Position numbers and translations under genes: made by a program | The notes under the pieces: generated by a model | Told to the model about the DNA's origin: nothing | What the model saw: the letters and a program-made list of their open reading frames with translations, nothing else | Databases searched by the model: none | From: Nostoc sp. CMAA1605 | Lineage (GTDB): Bacteria > Cyanobacteriota > Cyanobacteriia > Cyanobacteriales > Nostocaceae | DNA: 44,919 bases | Assembly (NCBI RefSeq): GCF_021596505.1 | Contig: NZ_PJIZ01000040.1 | Coordinates: forward strand, 1-44,919 | Reading direction: 5' to 3' | Part shown: positions 1 through 9,059 of the stretch, piece by piece | Numbering within the stretch: the first letter of the stretch is position 1 | Layout of the letters: the number at the start of each line of letters is the position of its first letter

Positions 1-27
1 GTTGCCATTTTCTCAATTCACTACTAG

Positions 28-67
28 CTAATGACTAATGACTAATGACTAATGACTAATGACTAAT
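28..67. repeat. Heptameric short tandem repeat (TGACTAA type)
   Basis: About five units of the heptamer TGACTAA run up to the 3' end of the ABC ATPase gene. The same heptamer family recurs at 3329-3370, 25148-25200, 26039-26106 and 26216-26270. Heptameric short tandem repeats are a known trait of Nostoc/Anabaena genomes. Confidence 0.85.
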
Positions 68-1189
68 TACCAAACAATCATCTTCTGCCCACCAAGCGTA
101 AATGGGGGTGTCACGGTCTGGTAAACTACCAAAGGTATTGGGCTGTAAAACGTTGATTTTAATGCCGTTAATTAATTCCACAACATAATTAACGTGAGTC
201 CCTAAATACATAATGTTGACTAGCCTACCTTCAAAACAGTTATGGGCTAGAGTTGGTTGATATAAGGAAAGTTGAATTTTTTCTGGACGCACGCTCACAA
301 CTACAGTGTTCAATAAATCTGTGGGTGTGTCTTCAGTGCGATTTACGACAACTGTCAGTCCAGTTTTGGTGACGACTGTGACAGTTGATGCTTCGACGGC
401 GGTAATTTCACCACTAAATAAATTCGTGTCGCCAATAAAATCTGCTACGAAGGATGTTTTAGGACGTTCGTAAATTTCGCTGGGTGTACCGATTTGCTCG
501 ATTTTACCTTGATTCATCACCGCGATGCGATCGCTCAATGATAACGCCTCTTCCTGGTCGTGCGTCACCATAATAAATGTTAAACCCAGGTCTTTGTGTA
601 AATTCGATAACTCAAACTGCATTTCTTTCCGCAGTTTTAAATCTAACGCCCCTAACGGTTCATCCAGTAGCACCACAGCCGGGCGATTGACTAGAGCCCT
701 GGCTAATGCTACTCTCTGCTGTTGACCACCAGAAAGTTGATTGGGAAAGCGCGATCGCAAACTTTCCATTTTCACTAGTTTTAATGCTTCGTTGACGCGG
801 CTCTCAATTTCGGCTTTACGCAGCTTCTCTTTTTTCAGGCGTAAACCAAAAGCAATGTTATTCCACACATTTAAATGATTAAACAACGCATAGCTTTGAA
901 ACACTGTATTCACGGGACGACGATAAGGCGGGACATCAGTCATTATTTGACCTTGAATCAATAACTTACCCGCATCCACCCGTTCAAACCCAGCAATCAT
1001 ACGTAGTGTAGTGGTTTTACCACAACCAGAAGGCCCTAAAATACTAAAAAACTCTCCCTGTCTAATGTCCAAATCGATTCCATGTACTGCCGGTTCTTGG
1101 TTGTAAAACTTGAACACACTACGTAGTTCAACGTCAAGGGGCTGAAAAGCCAAAATTCCTTTTGGGTGCTGGGTCACAGTTTGAGCCAT
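56..1189 (-). CDS. potA: ABC transporter ATP-binding protein, spermidine/putrescine (PotA) type
   Basis: This 377-residue protein is the cytoplasmic ATPase of an ABC importer of the PotA/CysA/UgpC group. Walker A GPSGCGKT lies at residues 52-59, the ABC signature LSGGQ at 152-156, Walker B VVLLDEP at 172-178 and the switch histidine at 210. The C-terminal third (from about 255) has the length and beta-rich look of a TOBE domain, which in this family regulates the ATPase. Length is normal for PotA. No permease or binding-protein gene lies upstream; partners, if adjacent, would be downstream beyond the left window edge. Polyamine specificity is inferred from family resemblance, and a sugar, iron or sulfate importer cannot be excluded. 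It is divergent from the PBP2 gene. Confidence 0.85.
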   Translation of the reverse strand: MAQTVTQHPKGILAFQPLDVELRSVFKFYNQEPAVHGIDLDIRQGEFFSILGPSGCGKTTTLRMIAGFERVDAGKLLIQGQIMTDVPPYRRPVNTVFQSYALFNHLNVWNNIAFGLRLKKEKLRKAEIESRVNEALKLVKMESLRSRFPNQLSGGQQQRVALARALVNRPAVVLLDEPLGALDLKLRKEMQFELSNLHKDLGLTFIMVTHDQEEALSLSDRIAVMNQGKIEQIGTPSEIYERPKTSFVADFIGDTNLFSGEITAVEASTVTVVTKTGLTVVVNRTEDTPTDLLNTVVVSVRPEKIQLSLYQPTLAHNCFEGRLVNIMYLGTHVNYVVELINGIKINVLQPNTFGSLPDRDTPIYAWWAEDDCLVISH

Positions 1190-1521
1190 AGTTTTGAGTA
1201 GAATGCCGCAATTCTCAGTAATTTTGCTAATTAATGTAGTCTATTAAGCCGAAAAAACATCACACTTTGGTTTATTGTATCCGCCGAAAACCACTGTGCC
1301 AAAAAGAATGTTCCCAATTGTTACACACTCAACATTAAGTAGCCGCTTTGGGGAACTCTAAATCAAGGATACCCATCCCTATTGCTGGAGTGAGTGTCAT
1401 ACAACAGTTATTTTCAGTTTTCAATCCCAACAATGAGCGTTAGCTTAACTCTTAGTTGGTAAACTGAGGAAATAACGATATTCCTCTTCCCAATCAATTA
1501 GTTCATCCATATACATTTCCT
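1190..1521. other. Divergent intergenic region, potA-type gene / PBP2 gene
   Basis: This 332-base region separates two divergently transcribed genes and must hold both promoters. I see no tandem repeats, no long hairpin and no credible small gene. A 9-codon ATG reading frame at 1433 is too short to interpret. Confidence 0.5.
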
Positions 1522-3339
1522 ATGGCTATATTCCAACCAACTCCCCTGGGAGGTAAAAAAAATACGCGCACAGTTGGACGGAATTACCAATCTATAGTTT
1601 TGATTATCTTCACCTTATTAATGACGACCGGGATTGGTGTACGTTTAGCATACTTGCAAATTGTCGAAGGTGCATCCCACCGCAAACGAGCCGAATCTAA
1701 TCGCATTCGGATGATCCCCAAGCAGCCAGAAAGAGGTAATATTTTTGACCGTAATGGCAAGCTACTAGCTAGTACACGCTATCCCCGTTCAATTTATTTG
1801 TGGCCAATGGCACACACGAAACCCTCATGGGCTGTAGTCGGGCCACGGCTGTCTAAAATTTTAGATATTCCCCAAGATGAAATTGAAAAGAAACTCCAAG
1901 ATGCTGGGGCAAATTCATCTTCATTAATTCGGATTGCGCGGGATCTCAATGAAGCCCAAATCACAGCTATTAAAGAGTATGAAAACGAACTGCAAAATGT
2001 GGAAATTCACACAGAAGCAGTGCGCTATTATCCCCACGGTCGAGAATTAGCCCATGTCTTAGGTTATACACGGGAATTAACGGCTGAACAACTCCAAGAA
2101 AAGAAAAAAGACGGCTACCGTCTAGGAGATGTCATTGGCCAAATGGGCATCGAGAAAGCCTATGAATCCGTACTTAGGGGTGAATGGGGCGGTCAGCAGG
2201 TAGAAGTTGACGGAGCTGGGCGACCGTTACGGGTGTTAGGAGAAAAACAAGCTAAACCGGGTAATGATATTCGCCTGACAATAGATTTAGATATGCAATT
2301 GGCCGCTGAGAAAGCCTTGGGTACTCGTAATGGCTCAATTGTGGCACTTGATCCCAAAAATGGGGCAGTCTTAGCAATGGTGTCTCATCCCACCTTTGAT
2401 CCCAATATTTTCTCTAAACAAAAACTGACCCAAAAAGACTGGGAATTTGTCCAAGGAGAAGAACATCCTCTATTGAATCGCGCCCTACGTGCCTTTCCTC
2501 CCGCCAGTACCTTTAAGATTGTGACTACAACCGCAGGGTTAGAGTCAGGGAAATTTTCTCCCAGTACAGTGCTGCAAACCTATGGTTCTTTAACTGTTGG
2601 TGGAACCACATTTGGTGAGTGGAATCATGCAGGTTTTGGCCCCTTGGGCTTCGTGGGAGCAATGCAGTGGAGTAGTGATACTTTCTTTTATCAAATTGGT
2701 AAGGGAGTCGGCGGCCCCACTTTAATTAAATGGACTCGTAAATACGGTTTTGGTCAAAAAACAGGCTTTGAATTTGTTTCAGAAGAATCAAGAGGTCTAG
2801 TCCCGGATGAGGAATGGAAGCAGAAAACATGGAAAATGCCTTGGACTGTCGGCGACAGCATTAATATGTCAATTGGTCAAGGTGCTTTATTAACTACACC
2901 TTTGCAAGTGGCTGTAATGTTTGCTGTTCCAGCTAATGGGGGTTATCGCGTCCAACCACATTTGCTGAAAGATAATGAAGAAGCCAAAAGTTGGCGAGAA
3001 GATGTCCACATGAAGCCCTCTACCATCAAAATTTTGCGTGATGGACTGCGTAAGGTAGTCTCCGATGGTACAGGAAAAGCTTTGAATAAAACCACCGTTC
3101 CCCCAGTCGCTGGAAAAAGTGGTACAGCCGAAGCATGGAAGCGGGGTGTCAAGCAAAATCATGCTTGGTTTGGTGCTTATGCTCCTGCTGATAAACCGGA
3201 AATCTTAATTGTCGCCTTTGCTGAACATTCTGGCGGTGGCGGTGGTAGCGTTGCTGCGCCGATGATCTTAGAAATCATGCAGGACTATTTCCACCGCAAG
3301 TATCCAAGTAAGTATCAAAAGCCTGTGATTAGTCAATAG
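1522..3339 (+). CDS. mrdA: Penicillin-binding protein 2 (elongation transpeptidase)
   Basis: This is a class B penicillin-binding protein of 605 residues, which cross-links peptidoglycan during cell elongation together with RodA in the plasma membrane. A single N-terminal membrane anchor lies at about residues 24-46, followed by the PBP dimerisation domain (with the ERGNIFDRNG motif) and the transpeptidase domain. The three active-site motifs are visible: S329-T-F-K, S384-S-D and K532-S-G-T. Length matches PBP2 (about 600). The chosen ATG follows CATTTCCT with no clear Shine-Dalgarno sequence, which is common in cyanobacteria. It stands alone here, with no rodA or mreBCD nearby. Confidence 0.92.
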   Translation: MAIFQPTPLGGKKNTRTVGRNYQSIVLIIFTLLMTTGIGVRLAYLQIVEGASHRKRAESNRIRMIPKQPERGNIFDRNGKLLASTRYPRSIYLWPMAHTKPSWAVVGPRLSKILDIPQDEIEKKLQDAGANSSSLIRIARDLNEAQITAIKEYENELQNVEIHTEAVRYYPHGRELAHVLGYTRELTAEQLQEKKKDGYRLGDVIGQMGIEKAYESVLRGEWGGQQVEVDGAGRPLRVLGEKQAKPGNDIRLTIDLDMQLAAEKALGTRNGSIVALDPKNGAVLAMVSHPTFDPNIFSKQKLTQKDWEFVQGEEHPLLNRALRAFPPASTFKIVTTTAGLESGKFSPSTVLQTYGSLTVGGTTFGEWNHAGFGPLGFVGAMQWSSDTFFYQIGKGVGGPTLIKWTRKYGFGQKTGFEFVSEESRGLVPDEEWKQKTWKMPWTVGDSINMSIGQGALLTTPLQVAVMFAVPANGGYRVQPHLLKDNEEAKSWREDVHMKPSTIKILRDGLRKVVSDGTGKALNKTTVPPVAGKSGTAEAWKRGVKQNHAWFGAYAPADKPEILIVAFAEHSGGGGGSVAAPMILEIMQDYFHRKYPSKYQKPVISQ

Positions 3340-3370
3340 TCAATAGTCATTAGTCATTAGTCATTAGTCT
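3329..3370. repeat. Heptameric tandem repeat (AGTCAAT/AGTCATT)
   Basis: Six consecutive heptamers of the AGTCAWT type begin inside the last codons of the PBP2 gene and run past its stop codon. The repeat supplies the final residues and the stop region of the gene. Confidence 0.8.
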
Positions 3371-3409
3371 AAAAAATTATCTGCGTCCATCTGCGTTTAA
3401 TTCTGACGT

Positions 3410-4216
3410 TTATGGAGATGTTTTTGCTGGTTTGATGTTTCTGGCTTTATAGAATGTCTCTAAGCTATCGCGATCGCCTACAAAACGCCAGTGCCAAGGT
3501 TCATAACTCACCCCTTGGGGGTTGTTTTGCGGAAATGACATCTCAAAGCCATAACGGGCAGCATTAGCTTGCAACCATTGAGAAGCTCTGGTATTTTCAA
3601 AGGTAGCTAGGAGATTTGTGGCTGGTGCTGCGCCATCTCCAATATCAACAGCATAACCAGTGTGGTGTTCACTGTGACCTGGAGGCGCACTGAGTGCAGC
3701 TCTTTGTGCTGGGGTTTGATTGCGTTGCGCGCCAACGGTAAAAAATAACTGTTCTTGTTCTTTAACTGAACGAAAACCGGAAATAGGTACTAAAATCACA
3801 CCTGAACTGCGTGCTGCTTGTACCATCGCTTGATATCTAGCCGCCGCGTTGTTTCTCAGCCTAATTCTGCCATCGGCGGAGATGGGGACTAATTCTGATT
3901 CAGGTGCTTCTGGGTATGCTAAATGTCCCAATACGCTATCAACATTATTTGGGGAATTAGTCGCAGTGGGTGTAGGAAGGGAATTAGTTGGTGATGGTTG
4001 AGATTCTGAGGTTTTTTTCGGTGTGTTGAGTGCGAATAAAAAACCGCTAACAATAGCCAGTAGGAAAAATAGTGTTACTCCTCCTAGCAGTAGCACCCAG
4101 GGTTGCAACTTTGACTGAGGCGCGACATCAGGAGTATCGCGTAAAGCTGCTGGAATGTCGTCACTGGGTTCGCCTAATGAGTTTTTGGGTTTTCCAGAAT
4201 ATCCAGCTTTATTCAA
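3410..4216 (-). CDS. D-alanyl-D-alanine carboxypeptidase, VanY/M15B family
   Basis: This 268-residue membrane-anchored zinc carboxypeptidase probably trims the terminal D-Ala from peptidoglycan stem peptides in the periplasm. A cytoplasmic N-terminus of about 39 residues is followed by one membrane span (40-63), a Ser/Thr/Pro-rich linker (67-92) and the M15 domain. Visible motifs are SGFRS (146-150), HSEHHTGYAVDIG with predicted zinc ligands H184 and D191, and EPWHW with H242. All expected zinc ligands are present. The neighbouring PBP2 gene is also a cell-wall gene, although the two converge rather than forming an operon. Confidence 0.88.
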   Translation of the reverse strand: MNKAGYSGKPKNSLGEPSDDIPAALRDTPDVAPQSKLQPWVLLLGGVTLFFLLAIVSGFLFALNTPKKTSESQPSPTNSLPTPTATNSPNNVDSVLGHLAYPEAPESELVPISADGRIRLRNNAAARYQAMVQAARSSGVILVPISGFRSVKEQEQLFFTVGAQRNQTPAQRAALSAPPGHSEHHTGYAVDIGDGAAPATNLLATFENTRASQWLQANAARYGFEMSFPQNNPQGVSYEPWHWRFVGDRDSLETFYKARNIKPAKTSP

Positions 4217-4372
4217 AGGTCAACTCCTGTGGTGGTTTACGAAACATAATAGATTTTAAACTAGTTTGGCAGTTGGGATTGGGGACTGGGTGTGGTTTTT
4301 CTTCTCTTAATTTACTTTGGGACGTAAGTAACACAATACAGTTTCCCAGTTAAGTTTTAAACCATACTTCTG

Positions 4373-4944
4373 TTACCAGCCATAGGGAAACGGAAAATAA
4401 TTGCTTCTATGGTTGTAAAAGTGTAATCTGCCAAACCCTAAAAATTGACTGTGGGTTTTCTCTCCTTGGGGGAAAGCTGTGACACCAAATAAATAAACAC
4501 CAGCAGATGTGGGATTTTGCCAGGGTTTTAAGCCGATGGTAACGGTCTTTCCTGGGGACACTGGAGGATCAAAGGTTAGGGAGACTGTTCTGGTTTTGAG
4601 ATCGCTAGTAACATCTTTTAAGCCAATTTTCTCACCTCTTTGTGAGCGTGTACCCTCAAAGGCAATGGTACTGTCTAAATCAAAACGAATATTATCCACT
4701 CCCTCACGCTGATTAATCGTAATTTTTTGTAAAGGTTCACTGGCATTTTCTGGTACGCTGACGGTGAAATAATAAGTCGCACCCCAAACATAAACTTCAT
4801 TATAGGTAGTTGCGGCTTCTACTAGACGGGGCGGTTGCACAAAATAGACCGTCCGTCTTGCAACTGCACAGCTTGAGTTTGACTATACCCTCCGATAAAT
4901 ACTGTAGTGGCGATCGCTGTACCAAGTAAAACTGCCAGGCGCAT
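4373..4944 (-). pseudogene. DUF2808 family secreted protein, disrupted by one frameshift
   Basis: The continuous part (4373-4840) encodes a typical DUF2808 domain: QPPRLV near the N-terminus, then a beta-rich region with GATYYFTV, ending FPFPYGW. The upstream piece starting at ATG 4944-4942 encodes a signal peptide (MRLAVLLGTAIATTVF...) and then AVQLQDGR before running into stops. Adding one base near 4853 (GACGG to GACGGN on the minus strand) joins the halves as QLQDG-TVYFVQPPRL. The restored gene is 573 bases including the stop, or 190 residues, the normal family size. These are exported proteins of unknown function common in cyanobacteria. Without repair, only a GTG-initiated, signal-less 155-residue fragment remains. 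It may be a true pseudogene or a sequencing error. Confidence 0.8.
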
Positions 4945-5153
4945 GACTTTATCGATATAACCAACTAGATTCAGATTATACCCTCATCATTTGTTAAAAA
5001 CTCCCGTCAAAAATTAATATTTGTTATTAATACATTGCAACTATAACTATATGTTAATGAAAGCTTTCAGAGTTTGTTAAAGTTAATTGATATGTGTTGT
5101 CAGAGTCAGCATAAAAGTTAGAAACTAAAGATACAACACAGGCAATTATTCTT

Positions 5154-5642
5154 ATGAATACTATTTCTACCATTGAATTCAGACGGTCAAGTTGGCAAAC
5201 TGCTGTCTTGTTTGCTCTTGGCTTTTGGCTAAGTGCTAGCCTAGTGTTAGATTGGGTAGTTATGCCTAGTCTTTACTTCTCTGGCATGATGAACCAAGAT
5301 AGTTTTACGACAGTAGGCTACATGATTTTTTGGATGTTCAATCGCCTAGAATTATTATTTGCGGCTGTCGTTTTAACTGGTGTTTTAGCCTGGAGAAAAA
5401 CTCACTATCAGTGGCATACTAACTGTTTGTTTTTAGCAGTAACACTGTTGGCGATCGCGTTTTTAAATACCTATCTCTTAACACCGCAAATGTGCGCCGT
5501 TGGGGTTCATCTCAACTTATTTGACACAGTGTCCACAATTCCCACCCAAATGAATCTACTCCACGGTAGTTATTTCTTCCTAGAGGTAATTAAATTAGTA
5601 GCCGGTGGTACACTGCTGGTGCGTTGCTGGCAGAACTCTTGA
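5154..5642 (+). CDS. Conserved hypothetical integral membrane protein
   Basis: This 162-residue protein has about four predicted membrane helices (near 17-37, 65-82, 92-110 and 135-155). The most distinctive sequence is DWVVMPSLYFSGMM after helix 1 and FNRLELLF at the start of helix 2. It is somewhat reminiscent of DUF4149-like small membrane proteins, but I do not recognise the family with confidence. The ATG is preceded by TTATTCTT with no clear ribosome binding site. The next gene follows after 61 bases on the same strand, so they may be co-transcribed. Function unknown. Confidence 0.7.
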   Translation: MNTISTIEFRRSSWQTAVLFALGFWLSASLVLDWVVMPSLYFSGMMNQDSFTTVGYMIFWMFNRLELLFAAVVLTGVLAWRKTHYQWHTNCLFLAVTLLAIAFLNTYLLTPQMCAVGVHLNLFDTVSTIPTQMNLLHGSYFFLEVIKLVAGGTLLVRCWQNS

Positions 5643-5703
5643 AAAGGCAAAAGGTAAAAGAAAACTTGTAACTTTTTCAAAGCGTTCTAGCTGGTAATTA
5701 TTT

Positions 5704-6330
5704 ATGAAAACTAATCGATTCGTGCAGATACTGGTAGTAGTGTGTGTAATATCGATTGGTTTTCTTGTTTTTTGGCAAATTAATTCATGGCAAGTTAAAG
5801 ATGCCAAGCGTGTGAAGATTTGCGCTAATACTAAATCTCTGACAGCGATCGCCACTGATAAATATGAGGCGAATGGGGTAAAGTATCGTGGCGGGACATT
5901 GTTTAGAAAACTGGCTTTGCAATCAAATAGAACCATTCCTGTAGTTATCTTCCCGCAATCTCTCTCCCCTCAAGTTTGGTTAAAGTTTCCTCAATCATCG
6001 ATTTATTACTTAGGTTGGGGTGGCGATAAAAGTTGGCAAGAATGGCTTTCTTCTGATCATTTCTATTTAGTAGAAGTTCCCCCACAGGCGAAGGGATTAG
6101 CTTTTAGTAGACTGTGTTATCGGAATGGTGATGTTGGTGTTCACACTATCCAAAAGTTAGAAAAACTATCTCCTCAAAAGATAGTCATCAATAATAATAT
6201 TGAGATTTCTTTAAATCAGCCACTACCGGAAATTAATTCATCTCATATTATCGTGAATGCCGGCAGCGATCGCCGAGATTTTTTAGGTGGTAAAACTGAG
6301 GTATATTTCACCACCACAGAAATTAAGTAG
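5704..6330 (+). CDS. Hypothetical protein with N-terminal membrane anchor
   Basis: This 208-residue protein has an N-terminal hydrophobic segment (residues 7-26) acting as a signal peptide or anchor, followed by a mixed alpha/beta domain presumably outside the membrane. A YYLGWGGDKSW stretch near residue 101 weakly resembles the GWGD segment of DUF2459 proteins, but not enough to assign the family. It lies 61 bases downstream of another membrane protein on the same strand. Its stop codon lies inside the left terminal repeat of a small inverted-repeat element (6323-6448), so the present C-terminus may be partly element-derived. Confidence 0.65.
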   Translation: MKTNRFVQILVVVCVISIGFLVFWQINSWQVKDAKRVKICANTKSLTAIATDKYEANGVKYRGGTLFRKLALQSNRTIPVVIFPQSLSPQVWLKFPQSSIYYLGWGGDKSWQEWLSSDHFYLVEVPPQAKGLAFSRLCYRNGDVGVHTIQKLEKLSPQKIVINNNIEISLNQPLPEINSSHIIVNAGSDRRDFLGGKTEVYFTTTEIK

Positions 6331-6448
6331 GTCGGCGTAAATAATTATTGTTGGAATAGGGCAGGGGGCAGGGAGCAGGGGGAGAAAGAGTTTGAGCCTT
6401 ATTTACTTTTCTTCACATAGTTTTGTTTTATTGTACCGACTTACTTAA
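6323..6448. mobile_element. MITE-like element with imperfect terminal inverted repeats
   Basis: The left end TTAAGTAGGTCGGCGTAA (6323-6340) and the reverse complement of the right end, TTAAGTAAGTCGGTACAA (6431-6448), match at 14 of 18 positions. The 126-bp unit has no coding capacity and contains a G-rich core (GGGCAGGGGGCAGGGAGCAG). Such short, non-coding, inverted-repeat-bounded units are consistent with MITEs moved by a transposase encoded elsewhere. Confidence 0.55.
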
Positions 6449-6660
6449 CATCCCCAATTAAGGGACTTCAAACTAAAAAAATATACAATCGCTTTGGTAA
6501 GCAGGGGAAGCAGGAGCAGTAGGAGTATCAAGAGTTTAAATTTTAAATTTTCGGATGAAAAGCTTTAATTAAAAGTCAATTTTATAGTTCAAAAATGAAG
6601 CTAATAATTACAAATAAGTCTTATATTTTTTCTTCCCAGTCCCCAATCCCCAATCCCCAA
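6331..6660. other. Gene-free region made of small repeats
   Basis: This 330-base stretch lies between two convergent genes. It holds most of the 6323-6448 inverted-repeat element, a partial copy (6461-6514) of the AGGGACTTCC element, an AT-rich stretch, and CCCCAAT heptamers (6638-6661) that abut the stop codon of the TPR gene. No gene is seen. Confidence 0.7.
6461..6514 (+). mobile_element. Partial copy of AGGGACTTCC-family MITE (left end)
   Basis: These 54 bases match 38748-38801 at about 50 positions, covering AGGGACTTC, an A-rich tract, TATACAATCGCTT and AAGCAGGGG. No matching right terminal repeat is visible downstream, so this copy appears truncated. Confidence 0.65.
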
Positions 6661-6661
6661 T
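6638..6661. repeat. CCCCAAT heptameric tandem repeat
   Basis: About three units of CCCCAAT, preceded by a CCCAGT variant, adjoin the 3' end of the TPR gene. The same family occurs at 36384-36422. Confidence 0.75.
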
Positions 6662-7500
6662 CACTTCAATTCATTAATATTGTTCATCACTTGCTGATAT
6701 AAATCATTATTATTCTGTCTTTGAAAGATGGCGGCGGCTTTTTGCAAGTCTTCTAGGGCTGCTTGTTTTTCACCTTGGGCAGCACGAGCATTTCCTCGGT
6801 TGTTGTAGGCGGGGCCGAAGTTAGGATTGATGCGAATCGCTTGATTGTAATCGCTGATTGCCCCCTGGGTGTCACCTTGGGCAGCACGGGCATTACCTCG
6901 GTTATTGTAAGCAATGGCGTATCTGGGGTTGAGGCGAATGGCTTGGTTAAAGTCTTGTATTGAGCCGTTTTTGTCTCCCTGTACAGAAAGCGCGTTGCCC
7001 CGATTGTTGTAGGCTTCGGCATAATTGGGTGAGAGGCGAATAGCTTCGTTGTAGTCGGAGATTGCACCAGCTTGATCACCTAGAGAGGCGCGGGCGTTTC
7101 CTCGACTGTTGAAGGCTTCGGCATCGTTAGGAGAAAGGCGGATGGCTTCATTGTAATCTGCGATCGCTTTTTGTTTGTCGCCTAAGTCAAAATAGGTTAA
7201 CCCTCTACCTCGATAGGCTGCACCATATTCCGAATCTAGGCTCAGAGCTTTATTATAGGCAGCGATCGCAGCTTGTAAATTACCTTGGGCGTGCTGCTTT
7301 TGTCCTTCCAGATAAGCTAATCCGGCTTGAGAGTTTTTTGCAGAGCGACGGCTAGGAGTATTCACACCTATTTCTGTCACCAAAACATCTTTGTTGTTAC
7401 TACAAGAAACTATGGTAATTGCACTCAGTGCGGTCAATACACCGATAGTAAATATTTTAGTTAACTTCACCTGCCTTTGCTCCAATAACCGCAGTTTCAT
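6661..7500 (-). CDS. TPR-repeat lipoprotein
   Basis: This 279-residue protein has a lipoprotein-like signal (hydrophobic 17-31, lipobox-like TIVSC with the cysteine near residue 33) followed by about six consecutive tetratricopeptide repeats from residue 62 to 263. Repeat units share the form AYNNRGNARAAQGD..GAISDYNQAIRINPNF. TPR arrays bind partner proteins, so this is probably a periplasmic scaffold; no specific partner can be named. Neighbouring repeat units are also similar at the DNA level, suggesting recent internal duplication. Start at the ATG at 7500; an in-frame ATG is not available nearer the hydrophobic stretch. Confidence 0.82.
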   Translation of the reverse strand: MKLRLLEQRQVKLTKIFTIGVLTALSAITIVSCSNNKDVLVTEIGVNTPSRRSAKNSQAGLAYLEGQKQHAQGNLQAAIAAYNKALSLDSEYGAAYRGRGLTYFDLGDKQKAIADYNEAIRLSPNDAEAFNSRGNARASLGDQAGAISDYNEAIRLSPNYAEAYNNRGNALSVQGDKNGSIQDFNQAIRLNPRYAIAYNNRGNARAAQGDTQGAISDYNQAIRINPNFGPAYNNRGNARAAQGEKQAALEDLQKAAAIFQRQNNNDLYQQVMNNINELK

Positions 7501-7978
7501 AAGTTGCTCTCAATCGTCATTACAACTGGATAAGTACAAAAAGGCAAAAGTAAAAAGGTAAAAGGCAAAAATGAAAATATTTTTTTAAGCTCTTCACCTG
7601 TTTTAAATAGTTGCTTTACTTAGGGACTTCCAAAAATTAAATTATTCAATGAGTAAGAGCAAAGATGTTGATTATAATCTTTCTTTCCCCTCTGCTACCC
7701 TTTGTGATTAGAGATTTTCTTAGTGGAAAGTCCCTTATACTGCCTTGTAGTAGGGTCAAATTCGATGTTGAAGATTCACCAAACATCAACCCTAATTATT
7801 TTGAGATGTACCTAGCCAATAGACGCGCTTACCTCCTTCCCTCTAGGTTTAATTAACAGTAGTCTGTTTGCACAATCGGGAATTTTATCAAATAAATTCC
7901 GTTGTTATTTATTATACTTTTATTTGCATATATTCAATTACCTAGCTGATGGATGCACCAAAAAACTAAAAATTATGC
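7501..7978. other. Gene-free region with MITE-like element
   Basis: This 478-base region upstream of the TPR gene contains an AAAAGGCAAAAGGTAAAAGG-type simple repeat (7530-7575), an AGGGACTTCC-family element (7622-7735) and AT-rich DNA. A 63-codon open frame at 7665-7856 lies mostly across the element and is not credible as a gene. Confidence 0.65.
7622..7735 (-). mobile_element. AGGGACTTCC-family MITE-like element
   Basis: The unit begins AGGGACTTCC and ends TGGAAAGTCCCT, giving near-perfect terminal inverted repeats around a 114-bp non-coding core. The first 75 or so bases align with the reverse complement of the right part of 38748-38893 (shared blocks ATTATTCAATG, AGAGCAAA and TTTC/TTCCTCCCCT). 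It is therefore a second copy in opposite orientation. Confidence 0.65.
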
Positions 7979-8896
7979 CTATGATTCTTCATTTTCACCA
8001 TCTTTTTTAGGGGTTAAACGTGCAGATTGACTAACTTCGATATCCACAGATAACTGTTCCAGATTTTCCCCTAAATCTTTTTGCATCTTTTGAGTCAGAG
8101 TAACCGGAAAATCTAAACTAATATTTTGATTTTGTACTAGTCTAGATAGTTCTGTAAACTGCACCTTTACTACTTTGCGTTCATAACTAGTTAGTTTGTA
8201 CAAGTCAGTTTCTGCTACATTTTGAGCCTGCATAGCTTTTTTCAATCGCTCTTGTAGATGCTCATATTCAGAGTTTAACAATTTCCACTGTTCAAAGATT
8301 TGAGTATATTTTCTAGTCAAAACTGTTAAATCTTCTGATGTTGGTTCTGGGTTGCTGATTAACTGCAATTTTAACAAACGTTGATGGATTTGAGCAAGAT
8401 AAATACAGTCTAGGTAAGCATATTCTATTTGTTCATCACTGAGAGGTCTGATTCCCCAATCGCTACTTTGTGCCTGTTTATCAACATAGTTAAAATTACA
8501 TAATTCCGTTGCTAAAGTTTGCAATTGATAATTAGGTAATGGTAAAAGATAGTAAGGAATTGTTTTAGCTAATTCTAAAGTACAGGTGATATTTTTAGCC
8601 TGCTTACTGCCTAAAAATTTCAGGTCATAACTAGCGTTATGAAACACCTTTTCAATAGCCGGATTTAACATCACTCTAGCTATAAAATCAGCGACTATAT
8701 CAGGTTGATTTAAAACATCTAAAAGGTAAACGCGATCGCCACTCATATCGTCAGGATTATCTAACACTTGAATCAGCGATAATTTAGGATGACGACTTTT
8801 ATATTCTGCTACTTCCGTATCTATCCACAGAGTCGGAGCTTGGGTATATTCAGTCACTAAAGAATGAATTGCACTGGCATCACTCAAGTATGGCAT
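7979..8896 (-). CDS. Ribonuclease D-like 3'-5' exonuclease
   Basis: This 305-residue protein has the DEDDy exonuclease fold. Expected acidic residues are visible: D26 and E28 in LWIDTEV, D91 in HNASYDLKFLG, and Y159...D163 in EYAYLDC. The family removes nucleotides from RNA 3' ends (tRNA maturation or decay). It is shorter than Escherichia coli RNase D (about 375) and no clear HRDC domain is seen; the last 100 residues are charged and helical. Cytoplasmic. The next gene upstream, a Uma2 protein on the same strand, is separated by 217 bases of repeat-containing DNA. Confidence 0.85.
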   Translation of the reverse strand: MPYLSDASAIHSLVTEYTQAPTLWIDTEVAEYKSRHPKLSLIQVLDNPDDMSGDRVYLLDVLNQPDIVADFIARVMLNPAIEKVFHNASYDLKFLGSKQAKNITCTLELAKTIPYYLLPLPNYQLQTLATELCNFNYVDKQAQSSDWGIRPLSDEQIEYAYLDCIYLAQIHQRLLKLQLISNPEPTSEDLTVLTRKYTQIFEQWKLLNSEYEHLQERLKKAMQAQNVAETDLYKLTSYERKVVKVQFTELSRLVQNQNISLDFPVTLTQKMQKDLGENLEQLSVDIEVSQSARLTPKKDGENEES

Positions 8897-9059
8897 TAGT
8901 TAACATTTCCTTAAATTTGGGTCATAGTTTCCCAAATTAGCATTTGATTTGCATATTATTAACCCTAAAGTGGGGGTGTGAGGGTATAGGGGTGTAGGGG
9001 AAAATACTTGTTTTGAGCTTGGGCATCGCCTCCCTAGCTACTAGCTTTCACTCAAATAT

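Noticed and set aside
5704..6330. Assignment of the hypothetical protein to DUF2459
   Set aside because: Only the short YLGWGGD segment is similar; the rest does not fit well enough to name the family.
7665..7856. 63-codon open frame upstream of the TPR gene
   Set aside because: It runs through a MITE-like element, has no ribosome binding site and shows no protein-like composition.
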